Positions 13,749 through 21,920 of a DNA stretch of 64,000 bases are shown here, one piece after another (positions within the stretch are counted from its first letter, which is position 1; each line of letters begins with the position of its first letter). The DNA is from Ammonifex degensii KC4. Lineage in GTDB: Bacteria; Bacillota; Desulfotomaculia; Desulfotomaculales; Ammonificaceae. Below the pieces are notes generated by a model. It saw only the letters and a program-made list of their open reading frames with translations. It made no database searches and had not been told where the DNA came from. The stretch spans positions 1,998,175 through 2,062,174 of the forward strand of contig NC_013385.1 of assembly GCF_000024605.1 (NCBI RefSeq), read 5' to 3'. The position numbers were made by a program, and so were the translations under genes.

Positions 13749-14365
13749 GCTTCCAGCCCCTCTCCGGTCTTAGCCGAGGTGACTATGATCGGAGCTTCAG
13801 GGTTTAAGCGGTGTACGTCTTTCTTTACCTCTTCCAGGTCGAACTCCAGGTAGGGGAGTAAGTCCCCCTTGGTTATGAGAACAAGCTGGGCCTGCTCGAA
13901 AACCAGCGGGTACTTCGCCGGCTTGTCTATCCCCTCCGTGACGCTCAAAAGGGCCACTTTAGCGTCTTCTCCTAGATCAAACTCAGCCGGGCAGACCAGG
14001 TTCCCCACGTTTTCCACGAAGATGAGGTCGAAAGGACCTTCCCCCAGCTCCTCCAGTGCCTTGGCCACCATGGAAGCGCTGAGGTGGCACACCCCCGCCG
14101 TGTTGATCTGCACCACTGGGACCTCAAGATGCGCTATGCGGGCCGCGTCGCGGACGGTGTAAACGTCCCCCTCGATCACCCCTATGCGCCACCGGTCCCT
14201 CAGGCGCTCCAAAGTAGCCTCCAAAAGGGTGGTCTTGCCCGCCCCGGGGGAGCTGATGAGGTTTACCATGAGGCAGGTACTCCTTGCCAGGCGCTCCCTC
14301 ACCTTCCGCGCCACTTCTTCATTGGCACGGAGCAGCCGTTGCCCCATTACCACTTTTATCTCCAT
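13685..14365 (-). CDS. hypB: Nickel-insertion GTPase HypB
   Basis: HypB drives GTP-dependent nickel delivery to the hydrogenase large subunit together with HypA. The 226-residue sequence has a G1/Walker A loop SSPGAGKTTL (about residues 38-47), the EGDVYTVRDAARI switch region, VENVGNLVCPAEFDLGED (G3-like and metal-binding Cys), and the NKxD-equivalent ITKGDLLPY. The N-terminus lacks the histidine-rich nickel store of some species. Its start lies inside the hypA 3' end (47-base overlap) and its stop lies within hypF, so hypABF are translationally linked. Confidence 0.97.
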   Translation of the reverse strand: MEIKVVMGQRLLRANEEVARKVRERLARSTCLMVNLISSPGAGKTTLLEATLERLRDRWRIGVIEGDVYTVRDAARIAHLEVPVVQINTAGVCHLSASMVAKALEELGEGPFDLIFVENVGNLVCPAEFDLGEDAKVALLSVTEGIDKPAKYPLVFEQAQLVLITKGDLLPYLEFDLEEVKKDVHRLNPEAPIIVTSAKTGEGLEAWCQWLEERLRQKKEAASVTA

Positions 14366-14726
14366 GTTCCTCCTCCTCCTCCTCCTCCGTATCCCCCTCG
14401 TAGAAGTCCACGTAAAGCTCTTTCCCGCTTACGACCTCACAGCGCCCCCCGCAGGAAGGACAGGCATACTGGATGTACTCCGGCTTAAAGGTTTCCCCGC
14501 ACTGGCGGCAGCGCATGACCAAGGGGCGCTCTTCTATCTCCAGCACCGCCCCCTCGAATATGGTCTCCGGCGCCAGGGTGGCAAAAGCAAACTGTAGAAG
14601 ATCGGGCTGGGCCAGGGTGAGCTGCCCCACCACCAGCTTGACCTTGGTCACCCGGCGCACCCGGTTGGCGGCGGCACTCTCTTGTATGAGCTCCATCATC
14701 GATTGCACGATGCTGAGTTCGTGCAC
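14319..14726 (-). CDS. hypA: Nickel metallochaperone HypA
   Basis: HypA binds Ni(II) through its N-terminal MHELSI motif (His2) and Zn through two CxxC pairs, here CRQC (about 75-78) and CPSC (about 90-93). The 135 residues are longer than the usual 113-120, because the frame runs on past the conserved end (YVDFYEGD) into an acidic stretch with seven consecutive glutamates and a Gly/Ala-rich tail overlapping hypB. That glutamate run coincides with the hypB ribosome site on the mRNA (repeated GAGGAG), which explains it. It is the first gene of the maturation operon, with 65 bases to the upstream protease gene. Confidence 0.96.
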   Translation of the reverse strand: MHELSIVQSMMELIQESAAANRVRRVTKVKLVVGQLTLAQPDLLQFAFATLAPETIFEGAVLEIEERPLVMRCRQCGETFKPEYIQYACPSCGGRCEVVSGKELYVDFYEGDTEEEEEEEHGDKSGNGATAAPCQ

Positions 14727-14791
14727 TTTTTTCGCCCCCTCTATAGCTTTCGAGCCAAACGGGGCCTTTCCTTTAAGTTAATTTTTAGTGC

Positions 14792-15274
14792 TTAGGATTT
14801 ATTTTGCAAAAAACGCTCGATTTCGCGCCTGGCCAGGGCTAATGCCCTGGGCACCGCTTCCTCTACCTCCGGGGAAAGGGTCTCCTGCCAAAGCCCCATT
14901 TGCTTCCCCACTATCCCGATGACGACCAGCTCTTCAGGCATCGGCACCCCTACCGCCCTCCCCCAGGCCAAAGCCTCGCGCACGGTGACGTCGTGGGCGG
15001 AGAGTCTCCTCGCCCCCTTAGGCAGGTCCGCCTCGGTCAAGCGCACGACCGAGCCCGGCGGCAGGTCGGCCACCATCGCGTCCACTAAGATAGCCTTCTC
15101 GGCCCCGTAAAGAAAGTCCAAGATCCCCAGCCCCGCCGTGCCGCACTCTATAGCCTCCACCCCTGGTGGCAAGCCCTCTTCCTTGAGCCGCCTGACCACT
15201 TCCAACCCCACGGCGTCGTCGCCGCCGTAGGGATGGCCGCAGCCTAAAACCACCACGCGCGCCTTCCTTTCCAT
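14792..15274 (-). CDS. Hydrogenase maturation endopeptidase (HyaD/HybD/FrhD family)
   Basis: This 160-residue protein is the specific protease that removes the C-terminal peptide of the [NiFe] large subunit after nickel insertion. The conserved acidic and histidine nickel-sensing residues are visible in HPYGGDDAVGLEV (about 14-26), ILVDAMV (about 61-67) and SAHDVTV (about 92-98). It starts at ATG 15274 after GGAGGG, lies directly downstream of the hydrogenase large subunit gene and upstream of hypA, and so probably serves MvhA. A hairpin at 15297-15332 separates it from mvhA. Confidence 0.92.
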   Translation of the reverse strand: MERKARVVVLGCGHPYGGDDAVGLEVVRRLKEEGLPPGVEAIECGTAGLGILDFLYGAEKAILVDAMVADLPPGSVVRLTEADLPKGARRLSAHDVTVREALAWGRAVGVPMPEELVVIGIVGKQMGLWQETLSPEVEEAVPRALALARREIERFLQNKS

Positions 15275-15296
15275 GTTCCCTCCTCCAGGGAAAATC

Positions 15297-15332
15297 AGGG
15301 CCTCCCCGGAGGCTTCTCCCCGGGAAGGCCCT
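15297..15332 (-). terminator. Hairpin between mvhA and the protease gene
   Basis: AGGGCCT (15297-15303) and AGGCCCT (15326-15332) pair around an inner GC-rich region that also pairs (CCCCGG/CCGGGG). On the minus strand the stem is followed by GATTTTCC, with only four T. It may be a partial terminator or an mRNA stabiliser that lowers expression of the maturation genes relative to the structural genes. Confidence 0.45.
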
Positions 15333-15353
15333 TAACCAGACGTCTACCCGGCA

Positions 15354-16817
15354 TCATGCCCGGCGTATCTGCTCTACCAGCTCTCCGTAGTGGTTGTAGA
15401 TGTTCACCACCAGTGGCAGCTCTCCCAGGAGGGCGTGGGTGGCACAGCTGAAGCAGGGATCGAAGGCCCGGAAGGCCATCTCGATCATGTTCAAAAGCCC
15501 TTCTTTAATGGCCACGCCGGGCTTGATGAGGTGCTGCGCCGCCTTCTTCACCGCCATGCAGATGGGGGCGTTGTTGTTGGTGGTGCCGACGATGAGGTTG
15601 GCCTTGACGACAATGCCCCGTTCGTCGGTCTTGTAGTGGTGGGTGAGGGTGCCGCGCGGCGCCTCGATGATGCCCACCCCCTCTCCCGCCACCCCTTCGG
15701 GGATGTTGCGGATGTCAGGGCTGGTTATCTCGGGGTCCCGCGCCAGCTCGAGCAGCTCCTCGGCCGCCTGGAGGAGTTCTATCAGGCGGGCCCAGTGAGT
15801 AGCCAGGATGTTATGCACCGGCCGGCCACCGAAGAACTCAAAGAACTTCTGCCGCTCCTCTTCGGCCAGCGGCGTCTTCATGGCATCGGCTGCGTTTATT
15901 CTGCCCAGCGGAGCCGCCTGGTAGATCGAAGTGCCAGGGCCCTCCACAAACCCCTTCCAGCCTAGCTTCTTGAGGAAGGGGAACTTGAGGTAGCTCCAGG
16001 GCTCCACGTGCTCCGCCACGTGCTCCAGGTACTCCTCTTCCTTGTAGCGGCCGATCTCCCGCCCCTGGGTGTCCACGTAGCGGATTTCGCCGTCGTAGAA
16101 GTCCACCCGGTTCTTCTCGTCCACTATCCCCATGTAGTTGGTCTCCAGGCGGTAGGCGTCGCTCTGGATGAGCTCCAGATACTGCTTGTTCTTGAGCACT
16201 ACGTCCTCGAAGAGCTTCAAGGAGAAGCGGGCGAACTCCACCTCGAACTGGGCCCACTCCTCAATCTGCTTGCGCTCCCCCTCCGTAAGCCCTTTGCTTA
16301 CGCCGCCGGGAAGCACAAAGGCGGGATGGGTTGCTCGTCCGCCCAGCATGGCCTGGATCTCCTGAGCCAGCCGTCGCGCCTTGATCACCTGCCCGCCGGT
16401 CTCCAGGCCCACCTTGTTGATCAGCCCCACAACATTGCGCACCGGGGGATCGGCCTCAGGACCCACGACGAAGTCGGGAGCCGCCAGGGCGTAGAAATGG
16501 GCCAGGTGGCTATGGATGTAGTGGGCGCTGTAGAAAAGCCGGCGCAGCTTTATAGCCGTGGGGGTGGGTTTTACGCCGAATACCTTATCCACCGCCTTGC
16601 CCGCACATATGTGGTGCGCAGCCGGGCAGACCCCGCAGATGCGGCTGACGATCCGGGGCACTTCCTCCGCCGGACGCCCCTCCACAAATTTCTCAAAGCC
16701 GCGGAGTTCGGGAATCTGGAAGTAGGCGTTCTCCACCTCACCCCGCTCGTTAAGGAAGATCTCTATTTTCCCGTGGCCTTCGAGCCGCGTTATCGGATCA
16801 ATCGTGATCCGCTGCAT
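15354..16817 (-). CDS. mvhA: [NiFe] hydrogenase large subunit (MvhA-like, group 3)
   Basis: The catalytic subunit of a cytoplasmic [NiFe] hydrogenase, 487 residues. The two nickel-binding cysteine pairs are C61 and C64 (RICGVCPAAHHIC) and C455 and C458 (DPCFSC, residues 453-458). The maturation protease is expected to cut after His461, removing the last 26 residues. Sequence style (ITRLEGHGKIEIFLN and the VKANLIVGTTNNN block) is that of the methyl-viologen-reducing/F420-nonreducing hydrogenases of group 3c. Its ATG overlaps the stop of the small subunit gene (TAATG), and MvhD precedes that. No selenocysteine codon is seen in place of the active-site Cys. Confidence 0.95.
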   Translation of the reverse strand: MQRITIDPITRLEGHGKIEIFLNERGEVENAYFQIPELRGFEKFVEGRPAEEVPRIVSRICGVCPAAHHICAGKAVDKVFGVKPTPTAIKLRRLFYSAHYIHSHLAHFYALAAPDFVVGPEADPPVRNVVGLINKVGLETGGQVIKARRLAQEIQAMLGGRATHPAFVLPGGVSKGLTEGERKQIEEWAQFEVEFARFSLKLFEDVVLKNKQYLELIQSDAYRLETNYMGIVDEKNRVDFYDGEIRYVDTQGREIGRYKEEEYLEHVAEHVEPWSYLKFPFLKKLGWKGFVEGPGTSIYQAAPLGRINAADAMKTPLAEEERQKFFEFFGGRPVHNILATHWARLIELLQAAEELLELARDPEITSPDIRNIPEGVAGEGVGIIEAPRGTLTHHYKTDERGIVVKANLIVGTTNNNAPICMAVKKAAQHLIKPGVAIKEGLLNMIEMAFRAFDPCFSCATHALLGELPLVVNIYNHYGELVEQIRRA

Positions 16818-17776
16818 TACTTCCTCACCCTCCTCAGGAGCGAAGCTGGCAGGCCGAACCAGTAAAGCATTCCTGCCGGGTCGGCAATCTGGTCAAAGAT
16901 CTTGGCCGCTTCCTCCGGATTGTTAGCATCTATAACCGAGGCCAGCGCGCTTATGTACTTGGCCCCGTGATCGATCACCCCGTCCAGCGGACCGTAGCAG
17001 CCCCGGCAGGGCTGGTTGGCCACCGGACAAGCTGCCCCGCAACCGCCCCGGGTGGCGGGCCCCATGCAGGGAATGCCCTGCTCTAAGAGGCAGCGCTCCG
17101 GGTCGGGAATTATCTCGTGCACGCGGTAGAAGCGCTTGATGGTCTTGTTCTCCTTTATCCGGGAGCACTCTTCGCAGACCGACTTGGTGGAAGCGCCGAC
17201 TATCGACCCCTTGGGCGGAAGGTTGCCGGCCACTATGGCCTGAAAGACGTTTACGATCTGGTGGGAAGCCGGAGGACAGCCGGGCATGAAGTAGTCCACG
17301 TCCACCACATCAGCTAAAGTTTTTACCTCTTCGTAGAAGGCGGGTAGGGTAAGAACCCCTTCGCGCACCTGGGTTTCTGTCTGGGGAAGAACTTTATCCG
17401 GGTTATCGGTGGAGGGGCTTTCGAAGTAGACCCGGCTCAAGATCCCTTCCCGGTCCTTGAAGTTGGCCAAGCCCGGAACGCCTCCCATCATGGCGCAGCT
17501 ACCAAAGGCTACCAGTACCTTCGACTTGCGACGCAAGAGCTTGGCCATGTGCTCGTTTTCCGAGTTACGAATGGCACCGTGGAAGAAGCAGACATCGATG
17601 TAGCCGTCGGGGAAGGCCTCCACATCTTTTTCTTTGATGTCCACCGCGATGGGCATGAAGACAATGTCGGCTGCCTGCACTATATCCAGGAACTTTTCGT
17701 GCGTGTCTAGGATGGCCACATCGCAGCCGCCACAGTCGGCCGCCCAGTAAGAAGCAATCTTGAGCTTCTCCGCCAT
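16817..17776 (-). CDS. mvhG: [NiFe] hydrogenase small subunit (MvhG-like)
   Basis: The 319-residue small subunit carries the iron-sulfur relay between the [NiFe] site and MvhD. Proximal-cluster cysteines are in WAADCGGCDVAILD (about 9-22) and GSCAMMGGVPG (about 97-107). Further cysteines appear in MPGCPP, in CLLEQGIPCMGPATRGGCGAACP and in CRGCYGP, which fits three [4Fe-4S] clusters. There is no twin-arginine signal peptide or C-terminal anchor, so the enzyme is cytoplasmic, as expected for group 3. It lies between mvhD (4-base gap) and mvhA (overlap), consistent with one complex. Confidence 0.94.
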   Translation of the reverse strand: MAEKLKIASYWAADCGGCDVAILDTHEKFLDIVQAADIVFMPIAVDIKEKDVEAFPDGYIDVCFFHGAIRNSENEHMAKLLRRKSKVLVAFGSCAMMGGVPGLANFKDREGILSRVYFESPSTDNPDKVLPQTETQVREGVLTLPAFYEEVKTLADVVDVDYFMPGCPPASHQIVNVFQAIVAGNLPPKGSIVGASTKSVCEECSRIKENKTIKRFYRVHEIIPDPERCLLEQGIPCMGPATRGGCGAACPVANQPCRGCYGPLDGVIDHGAKYISALASVIDANNPEEAAKIFDQIADPAGMLYWFGLPASLLRRVRK

Positions 17777-17779
17777 GCG

Positions 17780-18220
17780 CTACGCCCCCTTCCCTACTGA
17801 AGCTGCTTTCTCTTTGAACTTGGAAGGACCCAGACGCCGGATGGTCTCGGTGAACTCGGTAACCACCTGGGCAAATCGGGCCCCTTCTGCTGCCGAGATC
17901 CACTCCAGCCGCACCCGCTCGTCTTCCACGCCGAACTCCTTGAGCAGCTTCTTCAGGTAGAGGTAGCGGCGCATGGCCTTGTAGTTGCCGCTCTCGTAGT
18001 GACAGTCACCAGGGTGGCAACCAGCGATGAGAACTCCGTCCGCCCCTTCTTTCAGGGCCTTCAGCACGAAGGAAGGATCGACACGACCGGAACACATGAC
18101 GCGGATGATGCGTATGTTGGGAGGATATTGCAGGCGGGAGACGCCGGCCAGATCCGCGCCGGCATAGCTACACCAGTTGCAGAGGAAACCAATAATCTTA
18201 GGCTCAAAGCTCTGCTCCAT
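17780..18220 (-). CDS. mvhD: Hydrogenase electron-transfer subunit MvhD
   Basis: ATG 18220 with AAGGAG just upstream gives a 146-residue protein beginning MEQSFEPKIIGFLC. The longer frame is not needed. The family cysteines that bind a [2Fe-2S] cluster are visible: FLCNWCSY (about 13-19), MCSGRVDP (about 42-49) and GCHPGDCHY (about 67-75). In methanogens MvhD links the hydrogenase to heterodisulfide reductase HdrABC, allowing flavin-based electron bifurcation. No hdr gene is present in this window, so the partner must be elsewhere. It is the first gene of the D-G-A operon. The 249 bases upstream contain a TATATAA stretch on this strand and a stable hairpin AGCCTC-TTCG-GAGGCT (18383-18398). 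Confidence 0.93.
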   Translation of the reverse strand: MEQSFEPKIIGFLCNWCSYAGADLAGVSRLQYPPNIRIIRVMCSGRVDPSFVLKALKEGADGVLIAGCHPGDCHYESGNYKAMRRYLYLKKLLKEFGVEDERVRLEWISAAEGARFAQVVTEFTETIRRLGPSKFKEKAASVGKGA

Positions 18221-18420
18221 GCTCCTTACCCCTTTCTTCGTTAAAGGGTTTTCCGTACCTAAACCAAGCACCGGCTGAGGCTTAAACCTGGATCTTCCGC
18301 AGTTTCACCCCCATCCGACTGAAAGGTTTTATATATCAGGCAGGTTATCTAGTTGAGTTAAGTTTAGTTTTGCCGTGGTTTAAGCCTCTTCGGAGGCTCG
18401 TCTTTACTATAACAGAAATC

Positions 18421-18441
18421 GGAGGGTGGTGCAAGCCCTCC
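18421..18441 (-). terminator. Hairpin after the O-antigen ligase-like gene
   Basis: GGAGGG (18421-18426) and CCCTCC (18436-18441) pair around a nine-base loop about 30 bases beyond the stop codon of the minus-strand gene that ends at 18470. On that strand GATTTCTGTT follows. The U-tract is weak, so termination is plausible rather than certain. Confidence 0.45.
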
Positions 18442-18469
18442 GCGAAAGAGCAGGATAGTATTTTAAAAC

Positions 18470-20779
18470 TCAGCGCAACACCGGAAGCTTGCGGGTCTGC
18501 TCCAGCCACTGATCAAAACCGGGCGCCAGCTTCTTGCCCTCCTCAGCGTATCTCTGAGCAGCTTTAGCGTCCCCCGACTTTTCCGCCACCAAGGCAAGCC
18601 AGAGCAGGGCCTGGGCCTTAAGCATTTTATCCTTGTCTTCTTTCAACTCCGGTAGCACGGAGGTGAGGTATTTCTGCGCCTCTTCTCCCTGCCCCAAGAA
18701 GTAGTAGGCGCCACCTACCGCCACCTTGATGGAGGGGGTAGGGGCAAGGTAAGGAGCCACCACCCACAGCCGCTTCTCCTGTGGGGTGACCGTGGCCATG
18801 CGCTTCTCGATCAGTTGAGGCACTTCTACCACTTTGGTGAAGAAGAAGCGAGCCTCGTCCTTTTTGCCGTTGGCAAGCTCCATGTAGCCGCCGTAGAAGG
18901 CGGTGTCGGCTAAAAGTTCATAGTCCTGAATGCGGAAGGGGGCGTGCCTCACCGCCTTCTCGGCCGCCTCCACCGCTTCCCGGTAACGGCCGGCCTGTTT
19001 TAAGGCGTTGGCCAAGAGGGCGTAGCTGGCCTCGCTGTAACGGCTGAGCCTCACCACCTCTTGCGCCTCTTTTACGGCCGCCTGCGGGTTTTGCTCCATG
19101 AGATAAATCTGCACCAGCAGGGCCCGGTAGTCTGCATTCAAGGGGTTATAAGCCTGGGCTTTGAGAGCCAGCGCCCGGGCCTCGCTCAAGTTATGCTGCT
19201 GCAAGGCTTGAGTCGCGGCCCAGGCCGCATTGCCGGCCACCGCTAAAGAGGTACCCAGGGCCGCTAGCGCCAAGGCGAAGAAAGAAACCAGAACCAGAGG
19301 AGCCGGCGAGGGGCGAACAAGCTGCGCCTTAGCCCGCCGAGCCTTCTTCCCCTCTTCCTGGGGATGGCGGGCAGAAAGCTCCAACCCCGTGACCACGCCA
19401 AAGAGGGAGAAGAGCAGAAGGGCTAGAGCGGAAAGGGAAAGGTTGAAGTCCACGGCAGCGTGAATCCCTATGGCCAGGGCCGCCACAGTAGTAAGCCAGA
19501 TGAAGAGCCGCTGCCGGGGATCGGAGGCAGTGTGGTAGAGACGGTGGGCAGACCGGAGAAAAAGTACCCAGATGGCCAGGAGTACTAAAAGGCCCAGCAC
19601 CCCCGTCTCTACCCCTACCTGCAGGTAGTAGCTGTGCACCTGGGTGGAGTTGTAAAGATAGTGCTGGAAATGGCGGTAAGCTTCCTGCCAGCCTCCCCCT
19701 CCCCAGCCCAGCCAGGGGCGGGTTGCCATCATTTCCAGAGCGTCGCGATAAAAGTAAAGACGCTCGATGGCGTTCCGGGCGTGCAGGAGATTCCAAAGGT
19801 GCACCCGCTCAAGGCGAGGATGGGAAAGAACCACTATCAAAGGAACAAGCAGAACAACGCTTAAGCCCACCCACCAGAAAAGCGAGGGTATTCGTGCCAA
19901 GGGATTAGGCCAGCCCCGGTAATTTCCGTAGTCAACAAGCCACTGACAGCCTAAAGAGAAGATAAGGCCCAAAAAGGTGACTCCCCAGGCCGCATCGTAA
20001 CTGCCAGCTAAAGCCAGGCAGGTGAAAACGAGACCGGAGATGAGTCCCCAGAAGTTGGCCTGCAGAAGGTGCAAGCCCCAGGAAAGCCGTGCCTCTTTAG
20101 GGAGACGCCAGAGGAGAAGCGGAGCTATGACTAGCAGGGTGAGAACCCCACCGTTGGACTTGGTTCCCCAGAAGACAGTGGCCAACAGGAAGTTCCCCAG
20201 GGCCAAGGAGTAAGAAGAATAAGGGAAACCCCGCCAGCGCGGCCCCTCCTTCCAGGACCAGTACCAGAGGTAGGTCCCTACGAGTAAAAGGGCCAGAAGG
20301 AAACTGGCCAGCGCGTTGGGGTACTGGAAGGAAGAGTAAATGCGTCCGTTAAGGAAGCCGTCGCGGATGAAGATTATCCCGGTGGCCGTACCCAGGCCCG
20401 CCAGCGCCACCCCTACCCCCGAAAGCCAAAAGGCGAACAAAAGCTTCTCCGCCTTGTCTACTGTGCCCACCAAACGGGCCACCGACCAGAAAATAGCGAA
20501 GTAAAGGGCGTTTTTCACCACCTCGTTAAGTGCCAGTCCCTTGTTCACTGCTACTGGTAAGCTAACCAAGTAGACAAATAAAAAGGCCAGAATGGCCAGG
20601 TCTAGCGGATGTTCCAGGAAGCGAGCTTTTCCTTTGAGCCAGCGCTCCAGATAGACAAGGAGAAGACACACCGCCGCCACCACCAGAGCCCTTTCCTGTT
20701 CCGGCGGGAAGAAAAGCCCCCGGAAATATGGCGCAAGAAAGAGAAGAGCCAAAATACCCCACCAGGCTACCGCCGCCAT
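18470..20779 (-). CDS. O-antigen ligase/polymerase-like membrane protein with C-terminal TPRs
   Basis: The 769-residue protein has about 12-14 membrane segments in residues 1-480, including a Wzy_C-type loop (EMMATRPWLGWGGGGWQEAYRHFQHYL, near 350) typical of the O-antigen ligase/polymerase superfamily. After a further membrane segment, residues from about 530 form soluble tetratricopeptide repeats (SEASYALLANALKQAGRYREAVEAAEKAV and neighbours). This layout is frequent in Gram-positive anaerobes, where these proteins are thought to act in surface glycan or S-layer/pilin glycosylation. The substrate is unknown. It is a single gene between the hydrogenase region and the flagellar block, with a hairpin after it. 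Confidence 0.85.
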   Translation of the reverse strand: MAAVAWWGILALLFLAPYFRGLFFPPEQERALVVAAVCLLLVYLERWLKGKARFLEHPLDLAILAFLFVYLVSLPVAVNKGLALNEVVKNALYFAIFWSVARLVGTVDKAEKLLFAFWLSGVGVALAGLGTATGIIFIRDGFLNGRIYSSFQYPNALASFLLALLLVGTYLWYWSWKEGPRWRGFPYSSYSLALGNFLLATVFWGTKSNGGVLTLLVIAPLLLWRLPKEARLSWGLHLLQANFWGLISGLVFTCLALAGSYDAAWGVTFLGLIFSLGCQWLVDYGNYRGWPNPLARIPSLFWWVGLSVVLLVPLIVVLSHPRLERVHLWNLLHARNAIERLYFYRDALEMMATRPWLGWGGGGWQEAYRHFQHYLYNSTQVHSYYLQVGVETGVLGLLVLLAIWVLFLRSAHRLYHTASDPRQRLFIWLTTVAALAIGIHAAVDFNLSLSALALLLFSLFGVVTGLELSARHPQEEGKKARRAKAQLVRPSPAPLVLVSFFALALAALGTSLAVAGNAAWAATQALQQHNLSEARALALKAQAYNPLNADYRALLVQIYLMEQNPQAAVKEAQEVVRLSRYSEASYALLANALKQAGRYREAVEAAEKAVRHAPFRIQDYELLADTAFYGGYMELANGKKDEARFFFTKVVEVPQLIEKRMATVTPQEKRLWVVAPYLAPTPSIKVAVGGAYYFLGQGEEAQKYLTSVLPELKEDKDKMLKAQALLWLALVAEKSGDAKAAQRYAEEGKKLAPGFDQWLEQTRKLPVLR

Positions 20780-20837
20780 CTCGACACCATCCTTTCCCGG
20801 GCTTCCCCCAAAATTTTAAGATCAACCTCGGCCAAGA

Positions 20838-21920
20838 TCAACGCTTCCGGGGCCGAGCTAAGTAGCGGAGGCGCTCCTGGGGGGTGACTATGCTGGTGAT
20901 GCGCACGCCAAAATTCTCTTCCACTACCACCACCTCGCCGCGGGCCACCAGTACTCCGTTTACCAGTATTTCCACCGGCTCGTCGGCCAGGGCGTCCAAC
21001 TCCAGGATACTCCCCGGCCCCAAGCCCAGGATCTCCTTTATGGGACGGCGCGTGCGCCCCAGCACCACCGAGACCTTGAGAGGAATGTCCAAGATAAGCT
21101 CCAGGCGGGAGCGATCCACGTCCAGAGGAGGGGGAGCCGGAGAAGAAGGAGTAACGGCTGGGGCGGCAGTAGCCGCCGCTTCCTCCGCGGGAGAAGGCTT
21201 TTCGGAATAAGGCTTCTCCCTTTTCTCTTCCTCGCCATAAACCCCCTGCCAGAGGAGAGAAGCCTCTTCTTTGGCAGTGCTCACCGACAGCACCCGCATG
21301 ATCTCGGTATCGAGTAAATCCTCTATCGTCATCCGGAAGGAGATCACGGCGATGGGGTCTTCTACCCCCAAATCGTTGGTCGCGGCTTCTCCTTCCTTAG
21401 AAAAAATGCGCACCTGCGGCGGGGCGATGCCCACCGTGCGGTGATAAATATCGGCCAGAGAGGTGGCTGCCGCCCCCATCATCTGGTTCATGGCCTCCGC
21501 CACCGCGCTTATCTCTATCTCGCCCAGGGTGGGAGAGCGCTTGCCCTCGCCCCCCATCATGAGGTCGGCTATTACCGAAGCGTCTTCTACCTTCACCACC
21601 AGAAGACTGAGGCCTTCTAACCCCTCGGTGTAGGGAACCGAAACGATTAGGTAAGGCACGGTGAAGCTCTTGAGCAGTTCTTCCTTGGTGGTCACCTGCA
21701 CGTGGGGGCTGGTGATAGTGACCCGCCGGCCCAGAATCTCCGAAAGGGCCGTGGCTGCTGCTCCCATGGCAATGTTGCCTATCTCACCTAAAGCGTCCTT
21801 TTCTTCCTCGGTAAGCTCGGGGTTCTCCTTAGCAGTTCCAGAGCCCTCGTCCGGAGAAGCACCGAACCCCTTCAAGAGGGCATCGATTTCCTCCTGGCTC
21901 AAGAAATGTTCATCTTTCAA
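20838..21920 (-). CDS. fliY: Flagellar motor switch phosphatase FliY
   Basis: FliY combines CheY-P phosphatase activity with a FliN-type C-ring domain. The 360-residue protein has an N-terminal CheY-binding-like peptide (LSQEEIDALL, residues 7-16), two CheC-type active-site helices (EKDALGEIGNIAMGAAATA near 40-58 and SAVAEAMNQMMGAAATS near 135), a Pro/Ala-rich linker (about 235-270) and a C-terminal SpoA/FliN domain (RSRLELILDIPLKVSVVLG to the end). The start is TTG 21920, right after the fliM stop. It is the last gene of the flagellar block. A second, short FliN is encoded at 34880-35224. Confidence 0.95.
   Translation of the reverse strand: MKDEHFLSQEEIDALLKGFGASPDEGSGTAKENPELTEEEKDALGEIGNIAMGAAATALSEILGRRVTITSPHVQVTTKEELLKSFTVPYLIVSVPYTEGLEGLSLLVVKVEDASVIADLMMGGEGKRSPTLGEIEISAVAEAMNQMMGAAATSLADIYHRTVGIAPPQVRIFSKEGEAATNDLGVEDPIAVISFRMTIEDLLDTEIMRVLSVSTAKEEASLLWQGVYGEEEKREKPYSEKPSPAEEAAATAAPAVTPSSPAPPPLDVDRSRLELILDIPLKVSVVLGRTRRPIKEILGLGPGSILELDALADEPVEILVNGVLVARGEVVVVEENFGVRITSIVTPQERLRYLARPRKR

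Noticed and set aside
12249-13853. 534-aa plus-strand open frame
   Set aside because: It is fully antisense to hypF and hypB, which have complete family motifs. Long antisense frames are common at this GC content.
15354-16817. Selenocysteine in the hydrogenase large subunit
   Set aside because: A tRNA-Sec is present, so I checked: the active-site motif is DPCFSC with Cys codons and there is no in-frame TGA.
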